A DNA stretch of 64,000 nucleotides from Diphasiastrum complanatum (GCA_029204225.1 CM055099.1:48072909-48136908); one strand, 5' to 3'. Counted from the stretch's first letter, positions 44,371-56,102 are shown. The notes: generated by a model from the letters alone, not told the origin. A program made the numbers and translations.

Positions 44371-45100
44371 TGTAGTGGGTTCTTTCTTGGCCTCATTCTA
44401 GCATCAAGGAGACGGAGTTGGTTGTCACACGTAGGTTCGTTCCCATGAGAGCGATAGTTTAGTTCAGATTTCAACATGAATGGAGGATTCACATCTATCT
44501 CTACATCCATTAACCCTACTCTTTAACACTACACATCCGTTAACACTACACATCCACAACAGAGATAGCTTACTCTTTCTCTCTCTCCCTTTCTCTCTCA
44601 TAAAAAGTATAATAACATACAATCCCAATAACACTCAGATCCAACAATTAGCAAAATCCAAGTAATCATGAGAGATGGAGGAAAAGTGATAAAGAGCAAG
44701 GACATTCATCAATCCATTTCTGAAGAGAACCAATCTGCTTTATTGAAATGAGAAAATGAACATGAGGAGCAACTCGAGTTGGTCCCTTCTTATAGTAGAG
44801 AGGAGGACCCTGGCCTATGGATCCTATTGGTCCAGTCTTGCCTCTCTTTTTATTCAAATTTAAAAAAGTTTGGGAACCATCAAAATTGGAGGGAAACCCA
44901 ACTTTATTCATTAACTTGACATTTAGGCCCTGCGACATTAAAAGTCCTGCAAAAAGGCCTAAAGTCCTTTTATTAACTTTTAACTAATCAATCAAATAAC
45001 TGTGTGATCATCGGGTTGGACTTACACATGCAGGGTGCCAATTCCCTCTCACTTATTAACTAGGGTTAGGGTTGCCTTGGGATCCGCAAATCCTCCAATA
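44371..45100 (-). repeat. 3' LTR of element C
   Basis: 730 bp. Plus strand starts TGTAGTGGGTT; the other end reads CCTCCAATA, so on the minus strand the LTR starts TATTG rather than TG. Relative to the 5' LTR it lacks a ~24-bp block near the start and one ~18-bp repeat. Confidence 0.85.
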
Positions 45101-45150
45101 GTATCTCCCACCAAAACTGGTGGCGGTCCCACGACACCTGCAATTTGCAG

Positions 45151-46680
45151 TTATTGGGGACTTTTATTGGCTTCGCGCCGAATCTTGATTAAATGATATT
45201 GCACCTTCTCCATAAAATCGAGACATGCAGTATTAAAATCCAAATTGTGTGGCAAAAAACAACGGTGGGCTCTGGCAATCCACTTGGAGGTTGTCCATGA
45301 TGTGAAGCGTGATTCCCAAGAGCCTCCCATCATTGCCGCACAAAAATATACATGAGCAACCGGCAACTGATCTTTGATTTGCTCTGAGGCCATCAGCTTA
45401 TTTGGATCGAATGCTAGAGGAGGGAGGCAGTCGTCCCATCTGGTTGTCACTGACGCCAACAGAGTTAGATCTTTAGCAAACATTTTCGATTGTCGCACCG
45501 TTGGATCTGGAGAGTGGACATACTCTCGTTGATAGGCTTGTAAGGTGTGGTGAAAATCCACTGAGATGGTCTAGTTGTAAGGCTGATGGATGATTGGCCA
45601 ATTGGACATATGGATGGTGATCTTGTCCATAGCCAATCCCAAATCTTTCCATTTATTTCTTCGTGGCATTGGCACTTAATAGGGGGCTACCCGCAATTGG
45701 CGAGGGATGGCGACGTAACTCCTAATTGAGTTCGGAGTTTTCTCAGAAACCGTGATTCTCCATGCCGGCTGCTCTCCCAATGTAGGTAAATTGTCTAACT
45801 CTTTGTCGGCCTCGATCTCGGAGGTCTTAAACTTCAGAACCCATCCACCACATGAGGACTCATGCGGATGTTGCTTTAAGAAGGTCTGGATCTGGTCCTC
45901 AACGCTGATGGGCCTTCTGAATAGAGGTGTTGTCCTTGATGAAGATGGACCTGCTTGTACTGCCAGTATGGTTGGCGGTTGGTCTGCTATATCTGGAGCT
46001 CCCCCTTGGTCCATGCTCAAATCAACCCCTGTATCCATTGGTACGGCTTCTTGGCATAGAGGGGGGAATTGCGGCATGACCAGTACGGGGATTTGTGGTC
46101 CGGCTTTCAACACTCGAGTGACTGCTTTTTCATAGGCAGTGATGGTCTCTTTAGCCTTTGCCAATTCAGTTGAAGCTGCTCCTTTAAACCTATCAAAGCA
46201 GTCTTGAAATCCCTGAAGGGCCACTTTGTATGTCTCCACTTTTTTGAACAAATACGCAATCTCCGTCGGTGTAACCGGATGATCTGGTATTTGCGTTTGA
46301 AGATACGCATCACGCTCAAGGGTGGTCACATCCAATTCACCTTGAAGCCGCGTGTGTTTGGCAATTTTCAACTCTCGATCCAGCTGGACAAGTTTTTGGT
46401 TGATCAGAGTGTCTTCGGACCCCAGATCAGAGATTCTCTGTTCCATTTCTTTCTTTTTATCCAGCATCGACTGGATCACTTGCGCAAGGCTTGAAACCAA
46501 ACCTAGAGCATCCCCAGAATTGACGGTTGTGGAGGCGGTAGCAGCAGGAGGACCTGATGGAGCTGTCCTTGGTTGGCGTAGAATAGGTGCCACTACATCT
46601 TCTTCTTCAAAATGGTCTTCCTCTTCAAACCCTTCAGGCACTGTGGCGTCGAACTATTTTGGTGATTTTACAGCTTTGTC
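45151..46680 (-). pseudogene. Element C post-gag ORF: coiled coil plus conserved C-terminal segment
   Basis: Open from 46641 to 45676 (about 321 codons), then, after stops near 45675 and 45570, from about 45561 to 45151. The first part has an acidic N-terminus, a probable coiled coil (about residues 60-190, with the heptad-like stretch KKKEMEQRISDLGSED and later TELAKAKETITAYEKAVTRV) and a Pro-rich linker. The second part shows WDDCLPPLAFDPNKLM, LPVAHVYFCAAM, WESRFTSWTTSKW, FLPHNLDF and FMEKVQYHLIKIRREANKSPQ, ending near GVVGPPP. The same motif order occurs in B2. No known enzyme motif is visible. Function unknown; a structural or particle role is only a guess. Confidence 0.65.
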
Positions 46681-46869
46681 GACCCGAAGTGCGGCTGGAC
46701 TATCTTCCGTATGAGGTTGCTGGCTGACATCTTCAACACCAACAATAGATTCATGGATATGTCCAAATCCTCTTCCAGGGGATTGGAGTTCAAAGGGCGC
46801 AGGGCTCTATGGCATTTCAAAAATTTTGGTGGCCCCAAGGGGATCAAAATCATTGAACATATCCATGAA

Positions 46870-47517
46870 GAACTATGCGTTTGGTGAGGTGGCTTCAGTG
46901 TGTGGGGGTGAGGCGGCCTGGACAGCTGTGATGATACTAATATTTGGCTCCTCATCTGAATCTTCATCCTCCTCTCGAATTGCATCGTCTATAGCATTTT
47001 GCAAGAGTGCATACTCATTATGGCGTTTCAACTCATGTCTGATCCGTTTAGGTAGACTTGACAAAAATCACATAATCATGGCATTTTCATTAATCAGCTC
47101 AGGTTCGCATTTAGATCTAAAACGTTTCACCCGTTCAAAGTAATCTCGAACCATTTTCCGCTTTCCCATTTTAATTTTACTTAAAAGTAGGAAAGGGTCT
47201 TCCGTAAACTTTCGTGGTTTGAACCGTGTGATCAGGGCTCGCTTAACGACCTCCCAATCTGTACGCTCAGTTTCATCTTGATTATAGTACCAATCTTCGG
47301 TTGCGTCTGTTAAGGCCATAGAAAACAACTTAAGTTTATCTTGAAGATAAATCTCACCATAGACTTCACAGGATTCAGCATAGATCTGAAGAAATCTAAC
47401 TAGATTTGTTAATTCATTATATTTGGGTAGATCCAATCGGGGTGCTCTTCTAACAATAATTGGATTGACTTCCTGTGGAGCACCTCTAGGAGCAGCTCCA
47501 GGGGCAGCCATCTTCAC
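46870..47517 (-). pseudogene. Element C gag
   Basis: Start at the ATG at 47517 (MKMAAPGAAPRGAP). The retrotransposon gag domain contains LDLPKYNELTNLVRFLQIY, QDKLKLFSMALTDATEDWYY, a RALITRFKPRKF block, VRDYFERVKRFRSKCE and, after a stop at about 47068, LSSLPKRIRHELKR and an acidic DAIREEDEDSDEE. It aligns well with B2 gag, including the acidic tail. No zinc knuckle follows, unlike B. The single in-frame stop splits the domain, so this copy cannot make a whole Gag unless read through. Confidence 0.8.
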
Positions 47518-48687
47518 AAATTTAGATCAAATAGATAATGAGATTGGATCTAGATTTTTCAAAAAACTTTCTCAGATTAGATCTACTAGATCTATTCCAC
47601 TTTTCAGGAATCTGATTCTATATAATGAAATTTTTTTCGAAATTCGATCAATTTATACTTCTCAAAATGATAAATCTCTCAAAATCCAAATCAAAACATA
47701 TCAGATTTGATCCAAATTTTGACAAAGACTTGATCTGAAAAATCAGAAACTAAAAATAGGACTGGCAAAGTTTATCTTGGCGAAGGTTCATCAGTGCTAT
47801 TTTGGAAAAAAAAAAAAACTCTCTGAACACTTTTTTGGCAATTTCTAGAGAAATAACCTTCGCCAACCTCTCAAGTGAAGGATCTGACATAGATACAGCT
47901 ATGAAAAATCGGACGAAGGTTTCTGACACAAGAAATTATAGTTTTTGTAGTCTGACGAGGGTAAAATTCAAGAATTTCTGTGATCTGATCAAGAAGAATC
48001 TTTGTCAGACTCAAAAATAGTATTTTACTATAAATAGAATGTTTTGGAATCTCAACGAAGGTTTTGGAAAAGGTTCAAGAGTGATACTGGTATTTTTGCA
48101 AAAAGTGACTTTTTGACAAAAATATGACAATATGACAACTGATCCTCTGAAAACCTTTTTATTTTTGATATTATTCTTCGTCGACATGGCAGTAGATAGA
48201 TCTGAATCACACCTAAGCACAGTGAATTGAGCAAGGTTCTTTTTTAGGGTTTTGACAATTTTTTGATATTTTTTGACAGTTTTTTGATGTTTTTGGAAAT
48301 CTGCTAGGAATCAATCTTCACCCTTCAAACTGAAGGTTCTGTAAACAAAATCAAAGGTGTCTGCAACTCGGCGAAGGTTTCCTGAAAGAGGGTAAAACGT
48401 TATCAGCTCTGATGACGTTTTTTTTTTTTACCAATCTGACATATTTGATCGATTTTTGTTATTTTATCTGATATGTCAGATTCAAATGGATCTTAAGATT
48501 GGTGATCTGAATAGCTTCCCTGTTTATTAATCAGATTAGATTTCAAAAGCCAATCCACTCAATTCAAGCAAAATTAATCCCGAACTAACCCTAAAATGCA
48601 GATCTAACACTATTCATGCCACGACAAGATGCCTAATGCAAGCTTACCATCCAACAATCATGTTACAAACTGAAAAATTGGCGTAGC
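47518..48687 (-). other. Element C 5' leader
   Basis: About 1.2 kb untranslated, rich in short direct repeats of GAAGGTTC/TTTTGACA type; GCGAAGGTT-like motifs recur between 47780 and 48390. No coding frame of note. Confidence 0.6.
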
Positions 48688-48705
48688 TCCCCGGCAACGG
48701 TGCCA
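48688..48705 (-). other. Primer binding site of element C (tRNA-Asp type)
   Basis: Minus strand TGGCACCGTTGCCGGGGA, 17 of 18 matching the aspartate tRNA 3' end complement, four bases inside the 5' LTR end. Confidence 0.88.
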
Positions 48706-48709
48706 AAAT

Positions 48710-49478
48710 TGTAGTGGGTTTCTTTCTTGGCCTAACCTGAATCCAAGATCTACTCATTCTAGCATCAAGAAGACGGAATTAGTTGTCACGCGTAGGTTCG
48801 TTCCCATGAGAGCGATAGTTTAGTTCAGATTTCACCATGAATGGAGGATTCACATCTATCTCTACATCCATTAACCCTACTATTTAACACTACACATCCC
48901 TTAACACTTACAATCCCTTAACACTACACATCCACAACAAAGATAGCTTAATCTTTCTCTCTCCCCCTTTCTCTCTCATAAATAGTATAATAACATACAA
49001 TCCCAATAACACTAAGATCCAACAAATAGCAAAATCCAAATAAGCATGAGAGATGGAGGAAAAATGATAAAGAGCAAGGACATTCATCAATCCATTTATG
49101 AAGAGAACCATTTTGCTTTATTGAAATGAGGAAATGAACATGAGGAGCAACTCGAGTTGGTCCCTTCTTATAGTAGAGAGGAGGACCTTGGCCTCAGAAT
49201 CCTATTGGTCCAGTCTTGCCTCTCTTTTTATTCAAATTTAAAAAAGTGTGGGAACCATTAAAATTGGAGGAAAACCCAACTTTATTCACTAACTTGACAT
49301 TTAGGCCCTGCGACATTAAAAGTCCCGCAAAAAGACCTAAAGTCCTTTTATTAACTTTTAACTAATCAATCAAATAACTGTGTGATCATCGGGTTGGACT
49401 TACACACGCAGGGTGCCAAATCCCTCTCACTTATTGACTAGGATTAGGGTTGCCTTGGGATCCGCAAATTCTACAATA
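48710..49478 (-). repeat. 5' LTR of element C
   Basis: 769 bp, begins TGTAGTGGGTTTC on the plus strand and ends TTCTACAATA. It is followed by the target duplication GCCAT. Confidence 0.87.
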
Positions 49479-49483
49479 GCCAT

Positions 49484-50083
49484 GAACAAGGAGCTTCACA
49501 ATTGTCAAGAACTCATGAAAGATCTTCTTTATTCAATCAAGAGGAATGACAATACAATCAAAGCTCCCTCACAAGAGAGGGGGGCTCTTAAATAAGCAAG
49601 AGGGCTACCCATGTGGAGCCCAAGTTGCAATTCCACTACTTTGGAAATTACAAGTGGAAAAGCCCTTCCACTAGAGGTCTCCATCAAAAGGTGGCTCACT
49701 CTAGATTATTTAAGGGGGTGTACACTTATTACACTACCTAGGAAACATTACTAGCTCCTACATGGTCGTTCCTTCTCTGGGATACACCATGTAGGCTCAC
49801 ATAGAAACTAACTGTCATCCTAGCTAGCAATCATCGACTCTCATGCTCGGCTCTCACCTTCTTCTGCTCTCTTCCTTCAGAGACCTCCTCGGTCATGGGT
49901 GAGAGATACTCAAAAAATAAAATATAAAATATATAAAATATATACCAAGAAAAAGTGCTAAATTGGATCAACAAAAAACAACTCCTCGTAATACCACCGT
50001 TGACGACAGTGTCTAGGAGTATTCTATCAAGTGTTTGCAGCTAGACTGCACCATTAGAAAAGATTTTATTGATAACATACAAT
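49484..50083 (-). repeat. Gypsy E 3' LTR, right segment
   Basis: Non-coding; contains a TATATAAAATATATA run near 49925-49945. On the minus strand it starts TGTATGTTATC at about 50083, after the purine-rich AAGTGAGGGAT. LTR assignment is by position and end structure only, since no second LTR copy is in the window. Confidence 0.55.
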
Positions 50084-50094
50084 CCCTCACTTCG

Positions 50095-51775
50095 GAATTT
50101 TAATCTTCTGGGGTGCTTCTTCGATTATAAAGAAGCACCTGGTCACCTAAGTGTAAATCTTTGTTGCGTAAGTGACGGTCATGCTAGGCCTTTTGGCATC
50201 GTTTGTTAACCAGTTATGTGTGGTAAGATATGAGTCTTGTCTCGCACAACTGGGCTAACGTAAATAGCCTGGCTTTGACTTGCTTTTCATTGTAGCTTTC
50301 TCACAGAGGTCTGTAGAGAAGGCTTCCATGATTTTTAGAAAAGGTACTAAGAATTCTACAAGCATTACCGCCTCTTGACCATACACTAGATGGAATGGGG
50401 TAACCCAACCAACGGCTTTCTTCGGGGTGGTGCGGTAAGCCCATACAGCTGAGAAAAGTTTCGTTTCCCAATCAGATCGACCGATTTCAACTACCTTTGT
50501 CAATATCTTACATAATGTCTTGTTAGTTGATTCGGCCTGGCCATTACATCGGGGATAGTACGGTGTACTCTTTCGGTGAACTACAAGGTAATGGCGTAGC
50601 AAATTATCAATGACAACATCTAAAAAGTGTGTGCCGCGATCACTAACTAGCTCTATAGGACAACCAAAACGTGTAATAATGTTTTCGTAAAGAAAATGCG
50701 CTACAGTTTTTGTGTTGGCGTCCTTTGTTGCCCGAGCCTCAACCCATTTAGTGGCGTAATCTGTAGCTATTAGGATATATCGAGCTTGGGTGCGTTTTGC
50801 TGCTGGGTTGATTGGTCCAACAAAGTCAATTTCCTATTTATGGAAGGCTTCGTCTTCTATAATGGGAGTTAAAGGTGTGAAGTCTGCTTTTGTATTTTTC
50901 TTGGCTCGTTGACAGACATCACATGTTTTGATGACAAAAAATGTGTCCTTAAATAAGGATGGCCACTACAAACCTGCTCGAAGGATAATCTTAGATGTTG
51001 CTTCAGCAGAGAAGTGACCCGCCGCCAATGCCCTCATGAGCCTGAGATATGATAGGTCGTATCTCAGATTCATAAGCGCATCGTCGGATATAACCGTCAA
51101 TGCCCCTTTTGTAAAGTTGTCCAGCTATTAGCTGAAAGGGCGCTACTTTAAGCAAAAAAAAAAAAATTGCAGCTGTATTCAGGCCTTCTTTGAGTCTGTC
51201 TGTTGTTAGGAACTGAGTGACTTCCTCAGCCCATAAGGGTGTAGCATCAATCTGAAAAAGGCATGCATCAGGAAGATCATCGTTGACTGGTGCAGTTGCT
51301 TTTTCAACATTAGGGAGCCAAAAAAGGTGATCCGCCATGAAATTAAATTCCTCTAATATCAATAGCCATCGAGCTATACGTCCTGTTTTACAAGATTTAT
51401 TAACAATATATAACAGGCCTGGATGGTCGGTGTAGAAGGCAAATGTTTGGCCTAGTAAATAATGTCTTAGTTGTTGAACAACATAGACCATTGCCAATGC
51501 TTCTCGTTTGGTTGTTGTATAGTTTACTTCAGCAGACACCAGTTGTCTACTCAAGAAACGTATTGGAAAATCTTTGCCATACTCGTCCGGTTGTGCAAGA
51601 AGACCTCCAATGGCATACTTACTAGCGTCAGTATGCACATGGAACTCTTTCGTGTAGTCTGGCGAACGGAGTATGGGTGCTGTGGTAAGGGCTGTTTTTA
51701 ATTCCTGAAAGGCCTTAATGCGTTCTTCGGTCCATCGAGGATCTACCACAACTAAATAAACAAGTCGTGCCACTT
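50095..51775 (-). pseudogene. Gypsy E RNase H-integrase pseudogene
   Basis: Minus strand. RT thumb/RNase H begins at 51773 with DPRWTEERIKAFQELKTAL, then FHVHTDASKYAIGGLL, TKREALAMVYVVQQLRHYL and FYTDHPGLLYIV. The linker DACLFQIDATPLWAEEVT follows. The integrase zinc region near 51030 keeps only ISQAHEGIGGG before a stop. Core remnants in other frames follow; 50602-50255 is open with YYPRCNGQAESTNKTLCKIL and LVYGQEAVMLVEF, including the catalytic Glu. The C-terminal GDQVLLYNRR lies at about 50145. The first two catalytic Asp regions lie in broken frames. Close relative of gypsy-1. Confidence 0.87.
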
Positions 51776-51781
51776 AGAATT

Positions 51782-52099
51782 TGCTTCGAACAGGAACACA
51801 GATCATGCTACACAGCAATACAGATAGAAAACACTCTCCACACCAAGCTCATGTAGCAACTGTATTTCTCAAAAAGAAATTACACTGTACATATAGTTGT
51901 TCACTCAGGCAACTTATGCATGACCCAGGTTGCCGTTGGCGGGACGCGTGTCTCGTTGACTTGCCTCGTGGCAAGTCCAACTGATCCTTATCAACTGATA
52001 GGACCCACAGTATAATAGCACAGTGATTCTACTTTAACTCTATCCCTTAAAGTAGAGTCTACTTTTTATACAGTCATATACATAGCTTTAAAGTCAACA
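51782..52099 (-). repeat. Probable 3' LTR of copia F
   Basis: 318 bp with TG/CA ends on both strands (TGCTTCGAAC ... AAGTCAACA), a TATA-like CTGTATAAAAAG on the minus strand at about 52061-52072, and direct contact with the end of the copia F coding region. The purine tract is weak and no second LTR is available, so the limits are tentative. Confidence 0.55.
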
Positions 52100-54379
52100 A
52101 ACTTTAAGTACAAAAAGCTTTGATCTAAACTTATCAACCTTTTTTCCAACAAGTGGCTTAGTGAAAATATCAGCTAGTTGTTCTTCTATACTACAATGAA
52201 CAACATGAATTTCACGACTCAGCAGCCTCTCATGTATAAAGTGACACTGAATCTCAATGTGTTTGGTTCTTGCATTGCTAGCTGAATGCCACTCTAACTA
52301 TCGCTATGTAAAGTTGTGGGATTTTTCTGCTTCATGCCAACTTCTTTCAAGATTTGTCTCAACCATATAGCTTTTTGTGCTGCACTACACATTGCCTTAT
52401 ACTCTGCTTCTGTGGTGGAAAGAGCAATTGTACTTTGCTTCTTACTAGACCAGGAAAAACAACTGCCACAAAGCTGGAATACATACCCCGTGGTAGATCT
52501 ACTCCAAGGCAATAATGCATCAGGTTGAGATTTGTCATCTCAAATTGTTCCATGAGGTCTTTCTTGATCATGTCTATCATCTCTTGATTATTTCCCGTAA
52601 TAATCAAGTCATCAACATAAAGAGCAATCAAAGCAACCATACCATCAAAGCATAAGATCAGAATGTGTTCTCACCATCCCCTTTGAACGAAAGCAGGCAT
52701 CAATCCTGCTATACCACGCACATGGTGCCTGTTTAAGACCATAAAGCGCTTTCTTCAAGCGACTTACTTTATTTTCCTATCCTTTCGCTACAAAGCCTTC
52801 AGGTTGATCCATGAACACCTCTTCTTCTAACGCACCATTTAGAAAAGCAGATTTCACATCCATCTGATGCAAAGGCCAACCAAAATGTGAAGCTAAAGCA
52901 ACAAGTAGACGTAGAGTATTCCACTTACATACCGGTGCAAAGGCCTCCTCATAGTCAATGCCTTTACTTTGTGCATACCCTTTGATCACCAATCTTGCCT
53001 TGTGCTTTGCTATACTACCATCTGCATGGTACTTAGTCCTATATACCCATTTGCAACCAATGGGTTTCTTGCCAACTGGTTCTACTAAGTCCCATGTGCT
53101 ATGCTTAGCAATTGACTCCATCTCCTCTCCCATGGCCTTGACCCAAATGTCATCATCCTTCGCCTCCACATAAGTCGAAGGTTCTTTGCTTTGAATAATG
53201 CTAGGTAAGAGAGCACAATTTGCTTCATACCTTTCAGGTTGTGTCTTCTCTCTTGTTGATTTTCGTAGTTCTCCCTGGCTAGATGATCCTGAAAGTCATC
53301 CATGTCATGGCTCTCCAACAATCTCTCAAACCACTTAGGGAGCTTTTTGTCAAGTGATCGACTTCTTGGTGAAAATTTATCTCACGGTACATCCTTCTCC
53401 TTGCGTTTTTCACCTGCAACTTCAATCCTTCTTGCACCAAAAGGTTTGTCTCTACCTCTCCAACCTGTCTCTTGAGGTTGAGTAGTAGTATCTTGAGATG
53501 TATCCTCATATTCATCACTTGGAAGGTCAATGAATGGATCATCATCAGGAGGTATCCTCACTATACCATCTGTCCCACTGGATGTATCTATCTTCTCAGC
53601 ATCCTCGTTTTCATACATCTTGGATTCATCAAAAATAACATCACGGCTTACATGGAGTTTGTTTTCCACTGGATTAAAACATCTATAGTTCTTTACACGA
53701 TCATCATATCCTAGGAGTATACACTTGATAGCTTTCACATCAAGTTTACATCTCTCTTCCTTAGGAATGTGTACAAAGGCCTTACATCCAAAGATTCGCA
53801 AGTGGTTCACCTTTGGCTTCTTCTTTGTGAATGCTTCCTCAGGTGTTATCTTTGGTATGGCAATGGTAGGACATTTTGAAGATAGACTGCCGTACTGCAT
53901 GCTTCTGACCAAATTTTTTTTGGTAGTTTCATCTCAGCTAGCATAGATCTGGCACTTTTCACAATCGTACGATTCTTGCGCTCAGCTACACCATTGAGAG
54001 CAGGAGTATGAGCTTGCGTAAATTGTCATTTAATCCCACATTGATCAAAAAGATCATTGAAGTCATTAGACTTGTACTCACCTCCACTATCTGATCTTAA
54101 GACTTTGATCTTCCTACTCGTCTGATTTTCGACCAATGCTTTGAAGCTCTTCAAATTGTCAAATGCATCCGATTTCTTCTTCAAGAAGTAGATCCACGTC
54201 TTACGTGACATATCATCAACAAAGGTCATAAAATAGAAGGCTTCACCTAAGGACATGGTCCTCTCCGCATAAATCTATGTGGATCAAATCCAGGATGTTC
54301 TTTGCCCTTGCAATACCACCTTTATTGAACCTCTCTCGATGCTACTTCCCATATACACATGATTCGCACATCGATCAGT
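52094..54379 (-). pseudogene. Copia F pol pseudogene with two internal deletions
   Basis: Minus strand. Coding begins abruptly at about 54379 inside the integrase zinc region (CESCVYGK). The core has IHIDL, VLRSDSGGEYKS and QCGIK in pieces; then KKPKVNHLRIFGCKAFVHIP (53800), and RT from about 53130 with GCKWVYRTKYHADGS, FAPVCKWN and MDVKSAFLNG. The YVDD box lies at about 52613 in a broken frame. A second deletion near 52510 joins the RT thumb ([13 protein letters not shown]) to late RNase H ([30 protein letters not shown]). Gag and protease are absent. It differs clearly from A, I and J and is closer to copia H. Confidence 0.87.
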
Positions 54380-54644
54380 CTCCAATCAATAGCCGAAACG
54401 GACAGCAAGTCGGTGAAGAGCACTGCTGAAAATGAGACGGTAGTAAGGCGCTAGGCAGCAGCTACCGAATATGAAAAAACAATAAATATCTACAGAAAAA
54501 ATCAACGAAAGTGATGGGTAGTAGGGCGCCCCCACCACCAATCTGCAAAAAAGGTGACGGAGAAAATTGATGAAAGTGATGGGTGGTAGGGCGCTGGACA
54601 ACCACCACCAAATCTGCAGGAAAGTCTCCTTTGTGCGTTGATCC
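54380..54644 (-). repeat. Leader-like sequence with three diverged direct repeats
   Basis: Units of about 70-80 bp, each containing GGGCGCC- or AGGCGCT-type and GTGGTAGGGCGC/GTAGTAGGGCGC sequence with flanking CCACCACCAA and TGCAGAAA/TGCAAAAA. They lie between the copia F integrase remnant and a primer-site-like TGGTATTCAAT (minus strand, about 54645-54656). Confidence 0.5.
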
Positions 54645-55130
54645 GATATTGAATACCAAGTTACAAGCTAAGATTCACTAGCTATGCTAGAAAGTAGGAC
54701 ATAAGCTAGAAAATAAGAAGAGAGAATGCTTAAGGAGGCTAAAGATGAGCAATCATCATAAACTGAATAAAGGAATACAATGCTGCCCTATATATACCCT
54801 CTCCCTGAATCAAATAGAGGGCAAAAAAAAGGGAGGAAATAGGATTTGAAGGAAAAATAGTGCGCCTTCGCAATAGGAGGAGCCCCACTCCAAATCAACG
54901 TGACCAAGTCCTAAAAATATGACCAAATAGGGCCCAAGGCCAGTATATGAATAAACAGGGCCCTTAGGCCTGCTTATGCATAATAACAATAAAAGAATGG
55001 ACGCGGCGAATGTAATGAGCCAAGTCCATAACTGGTTACTACTAAAACACTACTAATATGTAATCGTTTAGGGTACTACCAATGCATATGACCAAAGAAA
55101 ACCCTATGCAAACAATCTTAACCCCCCGTA
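54645..55130 (-). repeat. LTR-like segment (tentative)
   Basis: On the minus strand this segment has a TATA box (GGTATATATAGG, about 54790-54800) and ends next to TGGTATTCAAT, a weak initiator-Met primer-site candidate. A G-run CGGGGGG lies at the other end (about 55125). It is not homologous to the putative copia F 3' LTR at 51782-52099. It may be the 5' LTR of another deleted copia. Confidence 0.35.
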
Positions 55131-56007
55131 AATGAAAATAAGTTAGGGCTCGTATGTATTTACGAGTTAAAGTGAAAGTATACTGGAAAGCGAGGATTTG
55201 CTTAGTACTTACCACACTCGTAGGAGACTAGTATACTAGTCTTTGGAGGTCAGAATGGTATGAGGGTACCCTGATACCTGCGAGACTTAACACACTTTAC
55301 TTGTTGCACTAACCAAAACATGATAACGGACTATTTCAAACTATCAAACTACAGTTTTTGGTATCTAATATGGTTGAATTGGTTCAGAGTCTGGTAAGTC
55401 TGAATGGCATGGATTTTTCCAAGTCAGCTTGAATGGCATGGATTTGCCCAAGCGTGTAGAGTCCATCGAGTGTTAAATGATTCACTGGTATTGATGGGTA
55501 CAAGATGGCATGGATATGTCCCGTTACCGACTCCTATGGCAAAACTATACATTTTTTCACTTGTAGTGATTGATTATGGCTTTGTCATTTTAATCTATGT
55601 GATTGTCGTTTAATAATAGGTATACTCGCCTTGTATTGATCAGTATGGCGGATGCCATGATACAGTGACATTAGGGCAAGACCTACAATGTGGTAAAGAG
55701 TTTGGTAGGGAAGATTGGACTAATGACTACTATACATTCTAATTAAGCTGATAGTGAATCTTGTTTCGGACATGGATGACAACTGATGCTCAGCTATGAC
55801 ACCTGTCTTTCTAACTGAACTAACTTGTGTGGTTGCGTTTTGTGGGATGGTGGCATGTAACAACTGGGTATTGTAAAACTTGCTTCACTTTATGGTGCTT
55901 TGTATTGTAAGTTTTTTTCAACTTTGTTTAGACCTGCTATGCTATAAGATGAAAGGATTCAAAGGATTTGGTCTTGACTTGTCAAGGGGGACTATGTGAA
56001 ATCTATT

Positions 56008-56008
<1 letters not shown>
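55131..56008. other. Intergenic sequence, nothing assigned
   Basis: No gene or element is supported. Two or three short copies of a GAATGGCATGGAT motif lie at about 55399-55515. Base composition is less AT-rich than the transposon T region. Confidence 0.5.
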
Positions 56009-56081
<73 letters not shown>

Positions 56082-56102
56082 CTCTCTCTCTCTCGCTCTC
56101 TC
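56009..56102 (+). repeat. (CT)n microsatellite
   Basis: About 94 bp of nearly pure CT dinucleotide, with CG interruptions near its right end (CGCTCTC). Confidence 0.97.

Larger units (their letters stand above)
44371..49478 (-). mobile_element. Element C, RT-less LTR retrotransposon with gag and unknown ORF
   Basis: A complete 5.1 kb minus-strand element with LTRs 44371-45100 (730 bp) and 48710-49478 (769 bp), target duplication GCCAT (44366-44370 and 49479-49483) and a strong tRNA-Asp-type primer site. The 3.6 kb interior codes only for gag and a coiled-coil/C-terminal protein. No protease, RT, RNase H or integrase was found. Gag is homologous to that of B1/B2. The structure fits the TR-GAG type of non-autonomous retrotransposon, with an additional protein. 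Confidence 0.9.
43689..51775 (-). mobile_element. Gypsy E, truncated, with element C nested in its 3' LTR
   Basis: Minus-strand Ty3/gypsy. Its 3' LTR is inferred as 43689-44370 plus 49484-50083, interrupted by element C. LTR ends are TGTATG (minus-strand start near 50083) and GTGAACA (minus-strand end at 43689). Coding runs from RT thumb/RNase H through integrase (51775 to about 50100). The element is cut off at 51775 next to copia F, so gag, protease, most of RT and the 5' LTR are missing. It inserted into the 5' LTR of B2. Confidence 0.72.
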
